Below are positions 6,520-15,049 of a DNA stretch of 26,694 nt, in pieces (the stretch's first letter is position 1; each line of letters starts with the position of its first letter). The notes beneath the pieces are model-generated. The model saw only the letters and a list, made by a program, of their open reading frames with translations. It was not told the DNA's origin and did no database searches. The stretch spans positions 1 through 26,694 of the forward strand of contig DBMK01000333.1 in NCBI GenBank assembly GCA_002298885.1, read 5' to 3'. This DNA comes from Anaerolineaceae bacterium UBA700. Lineage in GTDB: Bacteria; Chloroflexota; Anaerolineae; Anaerolineales; Anaerolineaceae. Made by a program: the position numbers and the translations under genes.

Positions 6520-9012
6520 ATGGCAAAAATGATCTCGTTCAAAATAGACGACCAGACACTCACCGTTGCGGAGGGGACGTTGATCGTGGATGCGGCAAAG
6601 CAGGCCGGCATTGACATCCCGGTCTTTTGCTATCATCCCAAGATGGACCCGGTGGGCATGTGCCGCATGTGCCTGGTGGACATTGGGCGGCCGGTAATCG
6701 ACCGGGCGACCGGGCAGGTGATCAAGGACGCCGATGGCCTGCCGAAGATCCAGTTTGGGCCCAAGCTGGACACGGCCTGCACCAACCCGGTTTCCGAAGG
6801 CATGGTGGTGATTACCGAAAGCGACAAGGTCAAGTCGGCCCGGCGGGAGGTGCTGGAGTTCCTGCTCACCTCGCACCCGCTGGACTGCCCGGTGTGCGAC
6901 AAGGGCGGTGAATGCCCGCTGCAGAACCTGACCTTGCGCCACGGACCGGGCGAGAGCCGTTACATTTACGACGAGAAGGCCCACAACGCCAAACACGTGC
7001 CCCTGGGCGAGCTGATCTGGCTGGACCGCGAGCGCTGCATCCAGTGCGGGCGCTGCACGCGCTTTCAGCACGAGGTGGTGGACGACCCGGTCATCGGTTT
7101 CCACGCCCGTGGGCGCGCATTTGAAATTATTACTTATTCCGAGCCGGGCTTCGATTCGATCTTCTCGGGCAACACCACCGATATTTGTCCGGTGGGCGCC
7201 CTGACGACGGACGATTTCCGCTTTGGCGCCCGGCCGTGGGAGCTCAAGACCGGTGCCTCGATCTGCAACCAGTGCCCGGTGGGCTGCAACATCGTTTACA
7301 ACGTGCGCCGCGAGGCATCTACCGGCGGCAGCGTGCGCATCAAGCGGGTGATGCCACGCCAGAACGAGGCCGTCAACGAAATCTGGATGTGCGATAAGGG
7401 GAGGTTTGCCTACCATTACACAGAAAGCGACCAGCGCCTGCGCCAGCCGCTGGTGCGCAAGGATGGCGAGCTTGTGCCGGCGACTTGGGACGAGGCGCTC
7501 GGCCTGGTGGCCGAGAAGATCGGCGCGGCCGGGCCCGGGCTGGTCACGCTGACCAGCGGGCGGCTTTCCAACGAGGACTTGTTCAATTTGCGCAAGCTCA
7601 ACCCCAACGGCGAATCGCTGCTGTATTCGACCATGGGCGGGGGCGACCTGGTGAGCCAGGTGGGGGTGGGCAAGGGCACCAATTTCGGTGAGATGGGCAA
7701 GGGCAGTGTGATCCTGGTAGTCGCCAGCGACCTGCACCAGGAGGCGCCGCTGTGGTGGCTGCGCATCAAGCAGGCAGTAAAACGCGGGGCGACGCTGATC
7801 GTCGCAGCCCCGCGTTCCACCCGGTTGGATCGCTACGCGGCCCAAACTATCCGCTACACCTACGGCGACGAGGCCAATACCATCTCATCCTTCATCCCCG
7901 AGAACCTGCCGGCGGCGGGTGAGGCGGTGCGCAAGGCCGCCGACGTGGTGAACCAGGCCGAAAACGTGGTCATTTTGTACGGCAGTGAGGGGTTGGGCCT
8001 TTCCGGCTCGACCGCCCTGGCGCGGGCCTGCGCCGGACTGCTGGTGCGTACCAACCACACCGGCCGGCCCAACAACGGCCTGATCGGAGTGTGGCCCAAC
8101 GGAAACACGCAGGGCGCCTGGGACATGGGTTTCCGGCCTGCCGGCGACCTGGTGGCGGCATTGGGCCGGGCACTGGTGGCTTACATTGCGGCTGCCGACC
8201 CGGCCGGGGACGACCCATCCCTGGGCCTGGCGATTGAACGGGCGGCCTTCGTCGTCGTCCAGGACCTGTTCCTGACCGAGACGGCGAAACTGGCCGACGT
8301 GGTGCTGCCGGCGGCGGCGTATACCGAACGCGAGGGCAGCTATACCTCCGGCGAGCGGCGCGTGCAGCGCTTCTACCCGGTGGTTCCGGCGCTCCCGGGC
8401 CCGCGGGCCGATTTTGCCGTGTTTGCCCAGATCGGACAGCGGCTTGGCATGCAAATGGAAGGCAGGGCCGTGGCGCTGGTGATGGACGCCATCGCCGCCG
8501 AGCACGCCGATTATGCCGGGGTGTCGTATCAGGCCATGGCCGAGGTCACCGAACAGCTCCCGATCATCGGGCGCAGCGATATGTACTATGGCGGAACGAC
8601 CTACGATAACCGGCAGGGGTTGGGCGTCAAGCTGGACCCGACGCTCCAGGTATTCGAGCCGGCGATCCTGCAGCGCCCCGCGCCGGCAGGGATCGAGACC
8701 GGCGGCGAAGGTCTGCTGCTGGCGCCGTTCACCCGCCTGTTCGACCGCGGCGCGCTGGTGACGCCTTCAACGCTGCTCGAAAAGCGCCTGGCGCAGCCGG
8801 TATTGTGGCTCCATCCGGAAACGGCGGAGAAGCTCGGCCTGCAGGAAGGCCAGGAGTTTGCGCTGGCCTTGAACGCGGGCAAATATTTGCTGCCGGTGGT
8901 GCTCGACGAAACCATGCCGCAGGGCGTGGGCCTCGTGCCGCGCAGTACCGGCATCCCGCTGTGGGGGCCGGCGGTGGTGGGTGTGGGAGTGGATGTGGGA
9001 CGTGAAAAGTGA
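6520..9012 (+). CDS. nuoG: NADH-quinone oxidoreductase subunit G (75 kDa)
   Basis: The large Fe-S subunit of the NADH module, 830 residues. Clusters visible in order: [2Fe-2S] N1b (Cys37, Cys48, Cys51, Cys87); N5 with the His ligand (His119, Cys123, Cys126, Cys132); N4 (Cys173, Cys176, Cys179, Cys223); and the extra N7 site (Cys249, Cys252, Cys256, Cys291), which many complex I enzymes have lost. Residues from about 305 form a molybdopterin-oxidoreductase-like domain, normally without cofactor in complex I, ending in a molybdopterin-dinucleotide-binding-like domain (about 760-825). An insertion of about 20 residues lies between Cys51 and Cys87. The ribosome site is weak. The last four residues (GREK) and the stop lie inside the 28-bp inverted repeat at 9000-9070. 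Confidence 0.98.
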   Translation: MAKMISFKIDDQTLTVAEGTLIVDAAKQAGIDIPVFCYHPKMDPVGMCRMCLVDIGRPVIDRATGQVIKDADGLPKIQFGPKLDTACTNPVSEGMVVITESDKVKSARREVLEFLLTSHPLDCPVCDKGGECPLQNLTLRHGPGESRYIYDEKAHNAKHVPLGELIWLDRERCIQCGRCTRFQHEVVDDPVIGFHARGRAFEIITYSEPGFDSIFSGNTTDICPVGALTTDDFRFGARPWELKTGASICNQCPVGCNIVYNVRREASTGGSVRIKRVMPRQNEAVNEIWMCDKGRFAYHYTESDQRLRQPLVRKDGELVPATWDEALGLVAEKIGAAGPGLVTLTSGRLSNEDLFNLRKLNPNGESLLYSTMGGGDLVSQVGVGKGTNFGEMGKGSVILVVASDLHQEAPLWWLRIKQAVKRGATLIVAAPRSTRLDRYAAQTIRYTYGDEANTISSFIPENLPAAGEAVRKAADVVNQAENVVILYGSEGLGLSGSTALARACAGLLVRTNHTGRPNNGLIGVWPNGNTQGAWDMGFRPAGDLVAALGRALVAYIAAADPAGDDPSLGLAIERAAFVVVQDLFLTETAKLADVVLPAAAYTEREGSYTSGERRVQRFYPVVPALPGPRADFAVFAQIGQRLGMQMEGRAVALVMDAIAAEHADYAGVSYQAMAEVTEQLPIIGRSDMYYGGTTYDNRQGLGVKLDPTLQVFEPAILQRPAPAGIETGGEGLLLAPFTRLFDRGALVTPSTLLEKRLAQPVLWLHPETAEKLGLQEGQEFALALNAGKYLLPVVLDETMPQGVGLVPRSTGIPLWGPAVVGVGVDVGREK

Positions 9013-9070
9013 AAAGTGAAACGTGAAGCGTGAATGATCAGATTCACGTTTCACTTTTCACTTTTCACGT
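9000..9070. repeat. Perfect 28-bp inverted repeat at the nuoG 3' end
   Basis: The arms at 9000-9027 and 9043-9070 are perfectly complementary, with a 15-nt loop (9028-9042). Within each arm the sequence has 7-bp periodicity (CGTGAAA, AGTGAAA, AGTGAAA, CGTGAA). The left arm encodes the final residues and stop of NuoG, and the right arm ends 32 bp before nuoH. As RNA this would be a very stable hairpin inside the operon. There is no following U-tract, so it is not a classic terminator. A role in mRNA processing, stability or expression balance is possible but unproven. Confidence 0.9.
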
Positions 9071-9102
9071 TTCATGGATGACTTGTCGCAGGAGAGATAT
9101 TA

Positions 9103-10131
9103 ATGGACTTTGGCACGATACTCGAATGGATCATAAAAGCGCTGATCATCGTGCTATCACTGACGGCCGGGTTTGCTTACACCACGCTTTACGAGCGCAA
9201 GGTGCTGGCGCGCATGCAGGTGCGCATCGGGCCAAACCGCGCCGGGCCGGGTGGCCTGCTGCAGCCGATAGCCGACGCGGTCAAGCTGATTTTCAAGGAA
9301 GAATTGATCCCAGCCGAGGCTGACAAGCTCATCTTCATCGTGGCCCCGATCATCACGGTGATCCCGGCGCTGGTGATCACGGCGGTCGTGCCTTGGGGCG
9401 GCACGGTCAACCTGTTCGGGCGGCAGGTGGTGCTCCAGCTCACCGACGTGCCGGTGGGAGTGCTGTGGATCCTGTCGGTGACGTCGATTTCGGTGTATGG
9501 GATCACCCTGGCGGGCTGGTCTTCGAACAACAAGTACGCCATGCTGGGCGGGCTGCGCTCAACGGCGCAAATGATCAGCTACGAGCTTGCCCTGGGCCTG
9601 GCCTACGTCGGCCCGATCCTGATCGCCGGCTCGATGAGCCTGCGCGACATCGTGGAGGCGCAGCGCAACCTTCCGTTCGTCATCCTCCAGCCGGTCGCCT
9701 TCGTGGTCTACCTGACCGCCAGCCTGGCCGAGATCAACCGGGCGCCATTCGATATGCCCGAGGCCGAGCAGGAGCTGACGGCGGGGTACCACACCGAATA
9801 TTCGAGCATGAAATTTGCCCTGTTCTTCATGGCGGAATACATCAAGATGGTGGCTGTCTCCATGATTGGGGCCACGCTGTTCTTCGGCGGCTACCTGGGA
9901 CCCGACCTGAGCTTCATTCCGGTGATCGGGCCGGCAATCAACCCCTGGATGGGGCCGATCTGGCTGTTCATTAAGACGGCCATCTGGATGTTCCTGATCA
10001 TCTGGTTACGCGCCACCCTGCCGCGCATCCGCTACGACCGCCTGATGGCGCTGGGATGGAAAGTGATGTTCCCGGTGGCGTTGGGCAGCGTAATCGTTAC
10101 GGCAGTGGTGGTCATATTGGTAGGAGGCTAG
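9103..10131 (+). CDS. nuoH: NADH-quinone oxidoreductase subunit H
   Basis: The membrane subunit that joins the peripheral and membrane arms and forms the entrance of the quinone chamber. It is 342 residues with about eight transmembrane helices. Family signatures are clear: [20 protein letters not shown] (30-49) and the acidic loop [17 protein letters not shown] (209-225), followed by [12 protein letters not shown]. The AGGAGA ribosome site sits just downstream of the 28-bp inverted repeat, so the hairpin should not block it directly. nuoI follows after 4 bp. Confidence 0.98.
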   Translation: MDFGTILEWIIKALIIVLSLTAGFAYTTLYERKVLARMQVRIGPNRAGPGGLLQPIADAVKLIFKEELIPAEADKLIFIVAPIITVIPALVITAVVPWGGTVNLFGRQVVLQLTDVPVGVLWILSVTSISVYGITLAGWSSNNKYAMLGGLRSTAQMISYELALGLAYVGPILIAGSMSLRDIVEAQRNLPFVILQPVAFVVYLTASLAEINRAPFDMPEAEQELTAGYHTEYSSMKFALFFMAEYIKMVAVSMIGATLFFGGYLGPDLSFIPVIGPAINPWMGPIWLFIKTAIWMFLIIWLRATLPRIRYDRLMALGWKVMFPVALGSVIVTAVVVILVGG

Positions 10132-10135
10132 GCCC

Positions 10136-10627
10136 ATGTTACGTGGATTATGGACGACCTTGCGGTCGATGTTCACCAAACCGATTACGATCCAATACCC
10201 GGAGGAGAAGCGCCCGGTGCGCACCCGCTTCCGCGGGCGGCACGTGCTCAAGCGCTACGACAACGGCCTGGAAAAATGCATCGGCTGCTCGCTGTGCGCC
10301 GCGGCCTGTCCGGCGGACGCTATCTTCGTCGAGGCGGCCGAAAACACGGACGAAAACCGCTTCTCGCCGGGCGAACGCTACGCCAGCACGTACGAAATCA
10401 ACATGCTGCGCTGCATTTACTGCGGCTTCTGCGAGGACGCCTGCCCGACCGAAGCCATCATCCTGGGCGACAATTATGAGCTGTCCTTCACCGACCGCAA
10501 CCAGTCGATCTATACCAAGGATATGCTGATCGAACCCGTGGCTGACGGTGGAAACCCTACGCCGCAGCAGACCCCGGCCGGGGTGTTTACCCGTTCCGTT
10601 CCGGAGATGAAGGATCCGGTCGATTAA
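10136..10627 (+). CDS. nuoI: NADH-quinone oxidoreductase subunit I (ferredoxin-type, N6a/N6b)
   Basis: A peripheral subunit with two [4Fe-4S] clusters that passes electrons towards N2. Two ferredoxin motifs are present: Cys48, Cys51, Cys54, Cys58 and Cys93, Cys96, Cys99, Cys103, each ending in CP (CPADAI, CPTEAI). It is 163 residues. The N-terminus has an amphipathic start typical of a subunit lying on the membrane arm, and the Pro-rich tail (about 140-163) is variable. A GGAGG ribosome site lies in the nuoH end region. nuoJ follows after 32 bp, the loosest spacing in the second half of the operon. Confidence 0.98.
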   Translation: MLRGLWTTLRSMFTKPITIQYPEEKRPVRTRFRGRHVLKRYDNGLEKCIGCSLCAAACPADAIFVEAAENTDENRFSPGERYASTYEINMLRCIYCGFCEDACPTEAIILGDNYELSFTDRNQSIYTKDMLIEPVADGGNPTPQQTPAGVFTRSVPEMKDPVD

Positions 10628-10659
10628 TCATTTGCGGACGCGAATGTAGAGGAGGGCCA

Positions 10660-11208
10660 ATGTTATTCACGATCTTGTTCTACGCATTCTTTGCCCTGGT
10701 GATTATCGGCACGGGGGTGGGAGTGCTGCTCAGCCGCAACGCCATTTACGCCGCCCTGTTCCTGGTGGCCAATTTCTCGTTCGTGGCGGTGCTGTACCTG
10801 GTGCTGGGCGCGCCGTTCCTGGCCATGGCCCAGGTCACAGTCTACGCCGGCGCCATTATGATCCTATTTCTGTTTGTGATCATGCTGCTAGGCGCCGAAA
10901 GGCTGCCCGGCCGCGAGCCGCTCAAAAACCAGCGCACGCTCAGCCTGCTGCTGGGTGGCGTGCTGCTGGTGCAGGCGGCCTTGTTCGTGGTGTGGGGATG
11001 GGGCTCGACCACGGCCCTGCCTGAGCCGACAACGGATTTCGCCACCCCGGCCCAGGTGGCGACCACCCTGTTTACGCGTTACGCCCTGCCGTTCGAGGTT
11101 ACCTCGGTCATTTTACTGGTGGCAGTGATCGGGGCAATCGTGCTCACCCGCGGCAGCGCCACCGGCACAATCCGCTCGCGGCTGCTGGCGAAGAAAAAGG
11201 AGGAGTAA
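10660..11208 (+). CDS. nuoJ: NADH-quinone oxidoreductase subunit J
   Basis: A membrane subunit of 182 residues with five predicted helices. The third helix has the conserved [19 protein letters not shown] segment (58-76), which contains the family's Tyr and the pi-bulge region thought to take part in coupling. The C-terminus is short and basic (LLAKKKEE). A strong GAGGAGG ribosome site precedes the ATG. The stop is 2 bp before nuoK. Confidence 0.96.
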   Translation: MLFTILFYAFFALVIIGTGVGVLLSRNAIYAALFLVANFSFVAVLYLVLGAPFLAMAQVTVYAGAIMILFLFVIMLLGAERLPGREPLKNQRTLSLLLGGVLLVQAALFVVWGWGSTTALPEPTTDFATPAQVATTLFTRYALPFEVTSVILLVAVIGAIVLTRGSATGTIRSRLLAKKKEE

Positions 11209-11210
11209 GC

Positions 11211-11513
11211 ATGGCGCCGATCGTCTATTACCTTGGTCTCTCGGTCATCATGTTCACCCTGGGCGTATTGGGGGTACTGCTGCGCCGGAATGCCATCGTG
11301 GCCTTTATGAGCCTGGAGATGATGTTCAATGCGGCCAACCTGGCTTTCATCGCCTTTGCCTCCTATTACAAGGCGCTGGACGGCCAGATGTTCGTCTTTT
11401 TCGTAATGACGGTGGCGGCGGCCGAAGTGGCCGTAGGCCTGGCGCTGATGGTGGCGATCTTCCGCACCAAGGGCAGCATCGACGTTGACCAGATGAACAA
11501 TCTGAAAGGCTGA
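11211..11513 (+). CDS. nuoK: NADH-quinone oxidoreductase subunit K
   Basis: A three-helix, MrpC-like membrane subunit of 100 residues, exactly the usual size. Both buried glutamates of the proton path are present at the positions used in Escherichia coli numbering: Glu36 ([12 protein letters not shown]) and Glu72 ([11 protein letters not shown]). An AAGGAGGAG ribosome site overlaps the end of nuoJ. nuoL starts 6 bp after its stop. Confidence 0.98.
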   Translation: MAPIVYYLGLSVIMFTLGVLGVLLRRNAIVAFMSLEMMFNAANLAFIAFASYYKALDGQMFVFFVMTVAAAEVAVGLALMVAIFRTKGSIDVDQMNNLKG

Positions 11514-11519
11514 GCCGGC

Positions 11520-13505
11520 ATGCACTTTCAAGCCGTTGTCAATCCTGCATTTTCCCTCGTCCCGTGGGTGGTTTTCCTGCCGGTCATTGGGCTGCTGCTG
11601 AACCTGCTGGTGGGCAAGCGCCTGGGGGAGACCTTCTCCGGCTGGCTGGCGTCGCTGGCGGTGGCCGGCTCGTTTGTGGTGACGGGCATCCTCTTCTTCA
11701 CGCTTCAATCCTCGCCGGAGGGAGCCACAGTGCCCTTCCTGGAATGGATCCACATCGGCACCTTCCAGGCTGATTGGACCTTCCGGGTGGATGCCCTGTC
11801 GGTGACCATGATGCTGGTGGTGTCCGGAGTGGGCGCGCTGATCCACATTTACGCCATCGGGTACATGCACAGCGACGTGCGCCACAACGGCGACCCAGGC
11901 CGCTTCAGCCGCTTTTTTGTGTATTTGAACTTGTTCATCGCAGCCATGATGATCCTGGTCACTGCCGACAACTTCCTCATGCTGTTCGTGGGCTGGGAGG
12001 GCGTGGGCCTGTGCTCTTATTTATTGATCGGATTCTGGTTCGAGAAGGGCGCGGGCGGGATTGCCAACGCCAAAGCTGCCAAAAAGGCCTTCGTGGCCAA
12101 CCGGGTGGGGGATTTTGGTCTGCTGATCGCCCTCTTCATCCTGTTTGCCTCCTTCGGCACGTTTAATTTCGAGCAGATATTCGGCCAGGCCAGCTCGGCG
12201 GCGCCGGGCGTGCTGCTGGCGGTGACCCTGTTCATGCTGCTGGGCGTGGCCGGAAAATCAGCCCAAATACCGCTGTACGTGTGGCTGCCGGACGCTATGG
12301 CAGGTCCCACCCCGGTCTCGGCCCTGATCCATGCGGCTACCATGGTCACCGCAGGGGTGTACCTGGTGGCGCGCTCCTCGGCATTATTTATGGCCGCGCC
12401 GGCGGCCCAGGTGACAGTGGCCTGGGTGGGAGCAGTGACAGCCCTGTTTGCAGCAACGATTGCCGTAGGCCAGAATGACATCAAGAAAGTGCTGGCCTAT
12501 TCGACTATCAGCCAGCTCGGCTTCATGGTAGCGGCCGTGGGGATGGGCGCATTCGTGGCCGGCATGTTCCACCTGGTGACCCACGCCTTCTTTAAGGCGC
12601 TGCTCTTCCTGTCCGCCGGCTCGGTGATCCTGGGGATGGAACACGGCGAGGAGGTGGCCGAACGCGGCAGCCACGCTCACGCGCCGGAGGCGCTGGACCC
12701 ACAGGACATGCGCAACATGGGCGGGCTGCGCGAGAAAATGCCGCTCACCTTCTGGGTGTACCTGATCGGGGCGCTGGCGCTATCCGGCATCGCCCCGCTG
12801 TCGGGGTTCTTCTCCAAGGATGAAATCCTGGCGGCCGCAAGCAAGGATTCCCCGGCGATCTTCATCATATTAATCGTGGCGGCCTTCTTCACCGCCTTTT
12901 ACATGGGACGCCAGCTCCTGTACGTATTCTTCGGCAAGGCGCGCAGCAAGGCCGCCCAGCACGTGCACGAGAGTCCCGCTATCGTCACTGCGCCGCTGGT
13001 GGTCCTGGCCGTGCTCTCCGCGCTGGGCGGGCTGATCAATTTCCCCGGACTGACCCCGCTGGAGAAATGGCTGGAGCCGGTGTTCCCCGGCCTGGCGCCT
13101 TCGGAGTTCGTGCTGCCGGTGGCGGCGGGTTCGCTGGGGGTATCCCTGCTGGGGCTGGCGGTGGCCTGGATCCTGTACTCGGCGCGCAAGACCCTGTCCG
13201 TTCCGGGACAGCCCGACCCGCTGGCGCGCATTTTGGGCCCGGTGTACCGGGGCATGGAGCACAAGTGGTGGGTGGACGAGCTTTACCAGGCGGTGATCAT
13301 CGCGCCCTATTATGCAGTGGCTAAATTCCTGGCGCAGCCGGTGGACCAGGGGCTGATCGACGGGATTGCCGTTGGCCTGGGGCGGCTGACTGCGGCGATT
13401 GCCTCGGCCTGGCGTACACTGCAGAACGGTTACGTTCGGCGCTATGCACTGTCGATCCTGGCAGGCGTTGTGTTTATTCTGGCTTACCTGGCCTTGCGCA
13501 AATGA
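11520..13505 (+). CDS. nuoL: NADH-quinone oxidoreductase subunit L (antiporter-like)
   Basis: The distal antiporter-like proton-translocating subunit, 661 residues, with about 14 core helices plus the C-terminal extension that forms the lateral helix along the membrane arm. Key residues are visible: Glu160 in FVGWEGVGLCSY, Lys246 in VAGKSAQIPLYVWLPDAM, and the Lys322-Lys323 and His351/His355 region (DIKKVLAYSTISQLGF, HLVTHAFFKALLF). A His/Glu-rich loop (about 373-395) is somewhat longer than in many homologues. The ribosome site is modest (AAGG). nuoM follows closely. Confidence 0.97.
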   Translation: MHFQAVVNPAFSLVPWVVFLPVIGLLLNLLVGKRLGETFSGWLASLAVAGSFVVTGILFFTLQSSPEGATVPFLEWIHIGTFQADWTFRVDALSVTMMLVVSGVGALIHIYAIGYMHSDVRHNGDPGRFSRFFVYLNLFIAAMMILVTADNFLMLFVGWEGVGLCSYLLIGFWFEKGAGGIANAKAAKKAFVANRVGDFGLLIALFILFASFGTFNFEQIFGQASSAAPGVLLAVTLFMLLGVAGKSAQIPLYVWLPDAMAGPTPVSALIHAATMVTAGVYLVARSSALFMAAPAAQVTVAWVGAVTALFAATIAVGQNDIKKVLAYSTISQLGFMVAAVGMGAFVAGMFHLVTHAFFKALLFLSAGSVILGMEHGEEVAERGSHAHAPEALDPQDMRNMGGLREKMPLTFWVYLIGALALSGIAPLSGFFSKDEILAAASKDSPAIFIILIVAAFFTAFYMGRQLLYVFFGKARSKAAQHVHESPAIVTAPLVVLAVLSALGGLINFPGLTPLEKWLEPVFPGLAPSEFVLPVAAGSLGVSLLGLAVAWILYSARKTLSVPGQPDPLARILGPVYRGMEHKWWVDELYQAVIIAPYYAVAKFLAQPVDQGLIDGIAVGLGRLTAAIASAWRTLQNGYVRRYALSILAGVVFILAYLALRK

Positions 13506-13520
13506 TCTTCGATTTGGGGA

Positions 13521-15035
13521 ATGTTTATGAACCTGGGCATTAATCCTCTCGTGCTGGTGACCTTTTTCCCCGTGGTGGGGGTGCTGATCCTGGCCTTCAT
13601 CCCCGGTGAGCGCAAGTCCGCCATCCGTTGGACGGCCTTTGGCACGGCACTGGTCACCTTTGTGCTCTCCCTGTGGTTGCTGGCGCAGTTCAACCCGGCC
13701 AACGGAGCGCTCCAGCTTAAAGTCGACCTGCCCTGGATTACCCTGGGCGGGGTCGAGATCCGCTTCCAAATGGGGGTGGACGGCCTGAGCCTGCTGATGG
13801 TGCTGCTGACCACCTTCCTGACCCCGCTGGCGATCCTGTCCACCTGGACGTCGATTAACGACCGGGTCAAGGCGTTTATGCTCTTCTTCCTGCTGATGGA
13901 AATGGGTATGCTGGGGGTGTTCCTGGCACTGGACCTGGTGCTCTTCTACGTGTTCTGGGAGTTCACGCTGGTGCCCATGTATTTCTTAATCGGCATTTGG
14001 GGCCACGAGCGGCGTATTTACGCAGCCATCAAGTTCATCCTGTTCACCATGGCGGGCTCGATCCTGATGCTGCTGGCGATCCTGTACCTGGGCCTGCAGG
14101 CAAAGACTTTCTCGTACGAAACCCTGCTGGCCAACCGACAAGTCTTCCAGGATGCGGCGCAGTGGCTGTTCCTGGCCTTCGGGCTGGCGTTTGCCATCAA
14201 GGTGCCCATCTTTCCCCTGCACACCTGGCTGCCGGACGCCCACGTTGAGGCCCCGGCGGCCGGATCGGTGATCCTGGCCGGCGTGCTGCTGAAAATGGGC
14301 TGCTACGGGTTCTTGCGCTTCAACCTGCCGCTGTTCCCGCAGGCCAGTGTGTATTTTGCGCCTCTGCTGGCGGTGCTGGCGGTGATCGGCATCCTGTACG
14401 GGGCGGCGGTGGCCTTCGCACAGAAAGACCTCAAAAAACTGGTGGCGTATTCCTCGGTTAGCCACCTGGGTTTCGTTATGCTGGGCATCTTCGCCCTGAC
14501 CGCGCAGAGCGTGTCTGGCGCTATCCTGCAAATGGTCAACCACGGTCTGAGCACGGGGGCGCTGTTCTTCATCGTCGGCATGCTTTACGACCGGCGGCAC
14601 ACCCGCGAGCTGGCGGCCTTCGGCGGCCTGTGGAAGGTGGTACCGGTGATGGCGGGGCTGGCGCTGGTGGTGACGCTGTCTTCGATGGGCCTGCCCGGGC
14701 TGAACGGCTTCGTGGGCGAGTTCACCATCCTGGCCGGATCGTTCCTGCCGACCTCGGCGCTGGCCAGCCCGTGGTACGCCGGGGTGGCCACGCTGGGAGT
14801 TATTTTGGCGGCGGTATACCTGCTGGTGATGTTCGAAAAGGTGTTCATGGGTCCGGTGACGGTGGGCGAGAACCGGGCGCTGGCCGAGCTCAACTGGCGT
14901 GAAATTGCCATCCTGGGAGCGATTTTGGTGGTCATTTTCTGGATTGGGCTTTATCCCAAATTTTTCTTCGACCTGATGAATCCGACGGTCGACGGCCTGG
15001 TCAAGCTGGTCCGGTCGGCGGCAGGGCTGCCTTAA
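13521..15035 (+). CDS. nuoM: NADH-quinone oxidoreductase subunit M (antiporter-like)
   Basis: The second antiporter-like subunit, 504 residues from the first ATG. The proton-path glutamate is in VFWEFTLVPMYFLIG (Glu147) and the helix-7 lysine in FAIKVPIFPLHTWLPDAHVEAP (Lys227). The QKDLKKLVAYSSVSHLGF motif follows at about 301-318. About 14 helices are expected. Start choice: ATG at 13521 directly abuts the GGGGA purine tract, while the ATG at 13527 (MNLGINP) has a 6-nt spacing and may be the true start, giving 502 residues. Confidence 0.97.
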   Translation: MFMNLGINPLVLVTFFPVVGVLILAFIPGERKSAIRWTAFGTALVTFVLSLWLLAQFNPANGALQLKVDLPWITLGGVEIRFQMGVDGLSLLMVLLTTFLTPLAILSTWTSINDRVKAFMLFFLLMEMGMLGVFLALDLVLFYVFWEFTLVPMYFLIGIWGHERRIYAAIKFILFTMAGSILMLLAILYLGLQAKTFSYETLLANRQVFQDAAQWLFLAFGLAFAIKVPIFPLHTWLPDAHVEAPAAGSVILAGVLLKMGCYGFLRFNLPLFPQASVYFAPLLAVLAVIGILYGAAVAFAQKDLKKLVAYSSVSHLGFVMLGIFALTAQSVSGAILQMVNHGLSTGALFFIVGMLYDRRHTRELAAFGGLWKVVPVMAGLALVVTLSSMGLPGLNGFVGEFTILAGSFLPTSALASPWYAGVATLGVILAAVYLLVMFEKVFMGPVTVGENRALAELNWREIAILGAILVVIFWIGLYPKFFFDLMNPTVDGLVKLVRSAAGLP

Positions 15036-15049
15036 AGGGAGGCGAGGCG

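Noticed and set aside
6502..7845. A 447-codon open frame on the minus strand opposite nuoG
   Set aside because: It mirrors the codon pattern of nuoG, with a composition rich in His, Arg and Gln; nuoG is certain from its Fe-S ligands.
9000..9070. Rho-independent terminator splitting the nuo operon
   Set aside because: The stem is strong but no T-tract follows on either strand, and nuoH to nuoN have no obvious promoter of their own.
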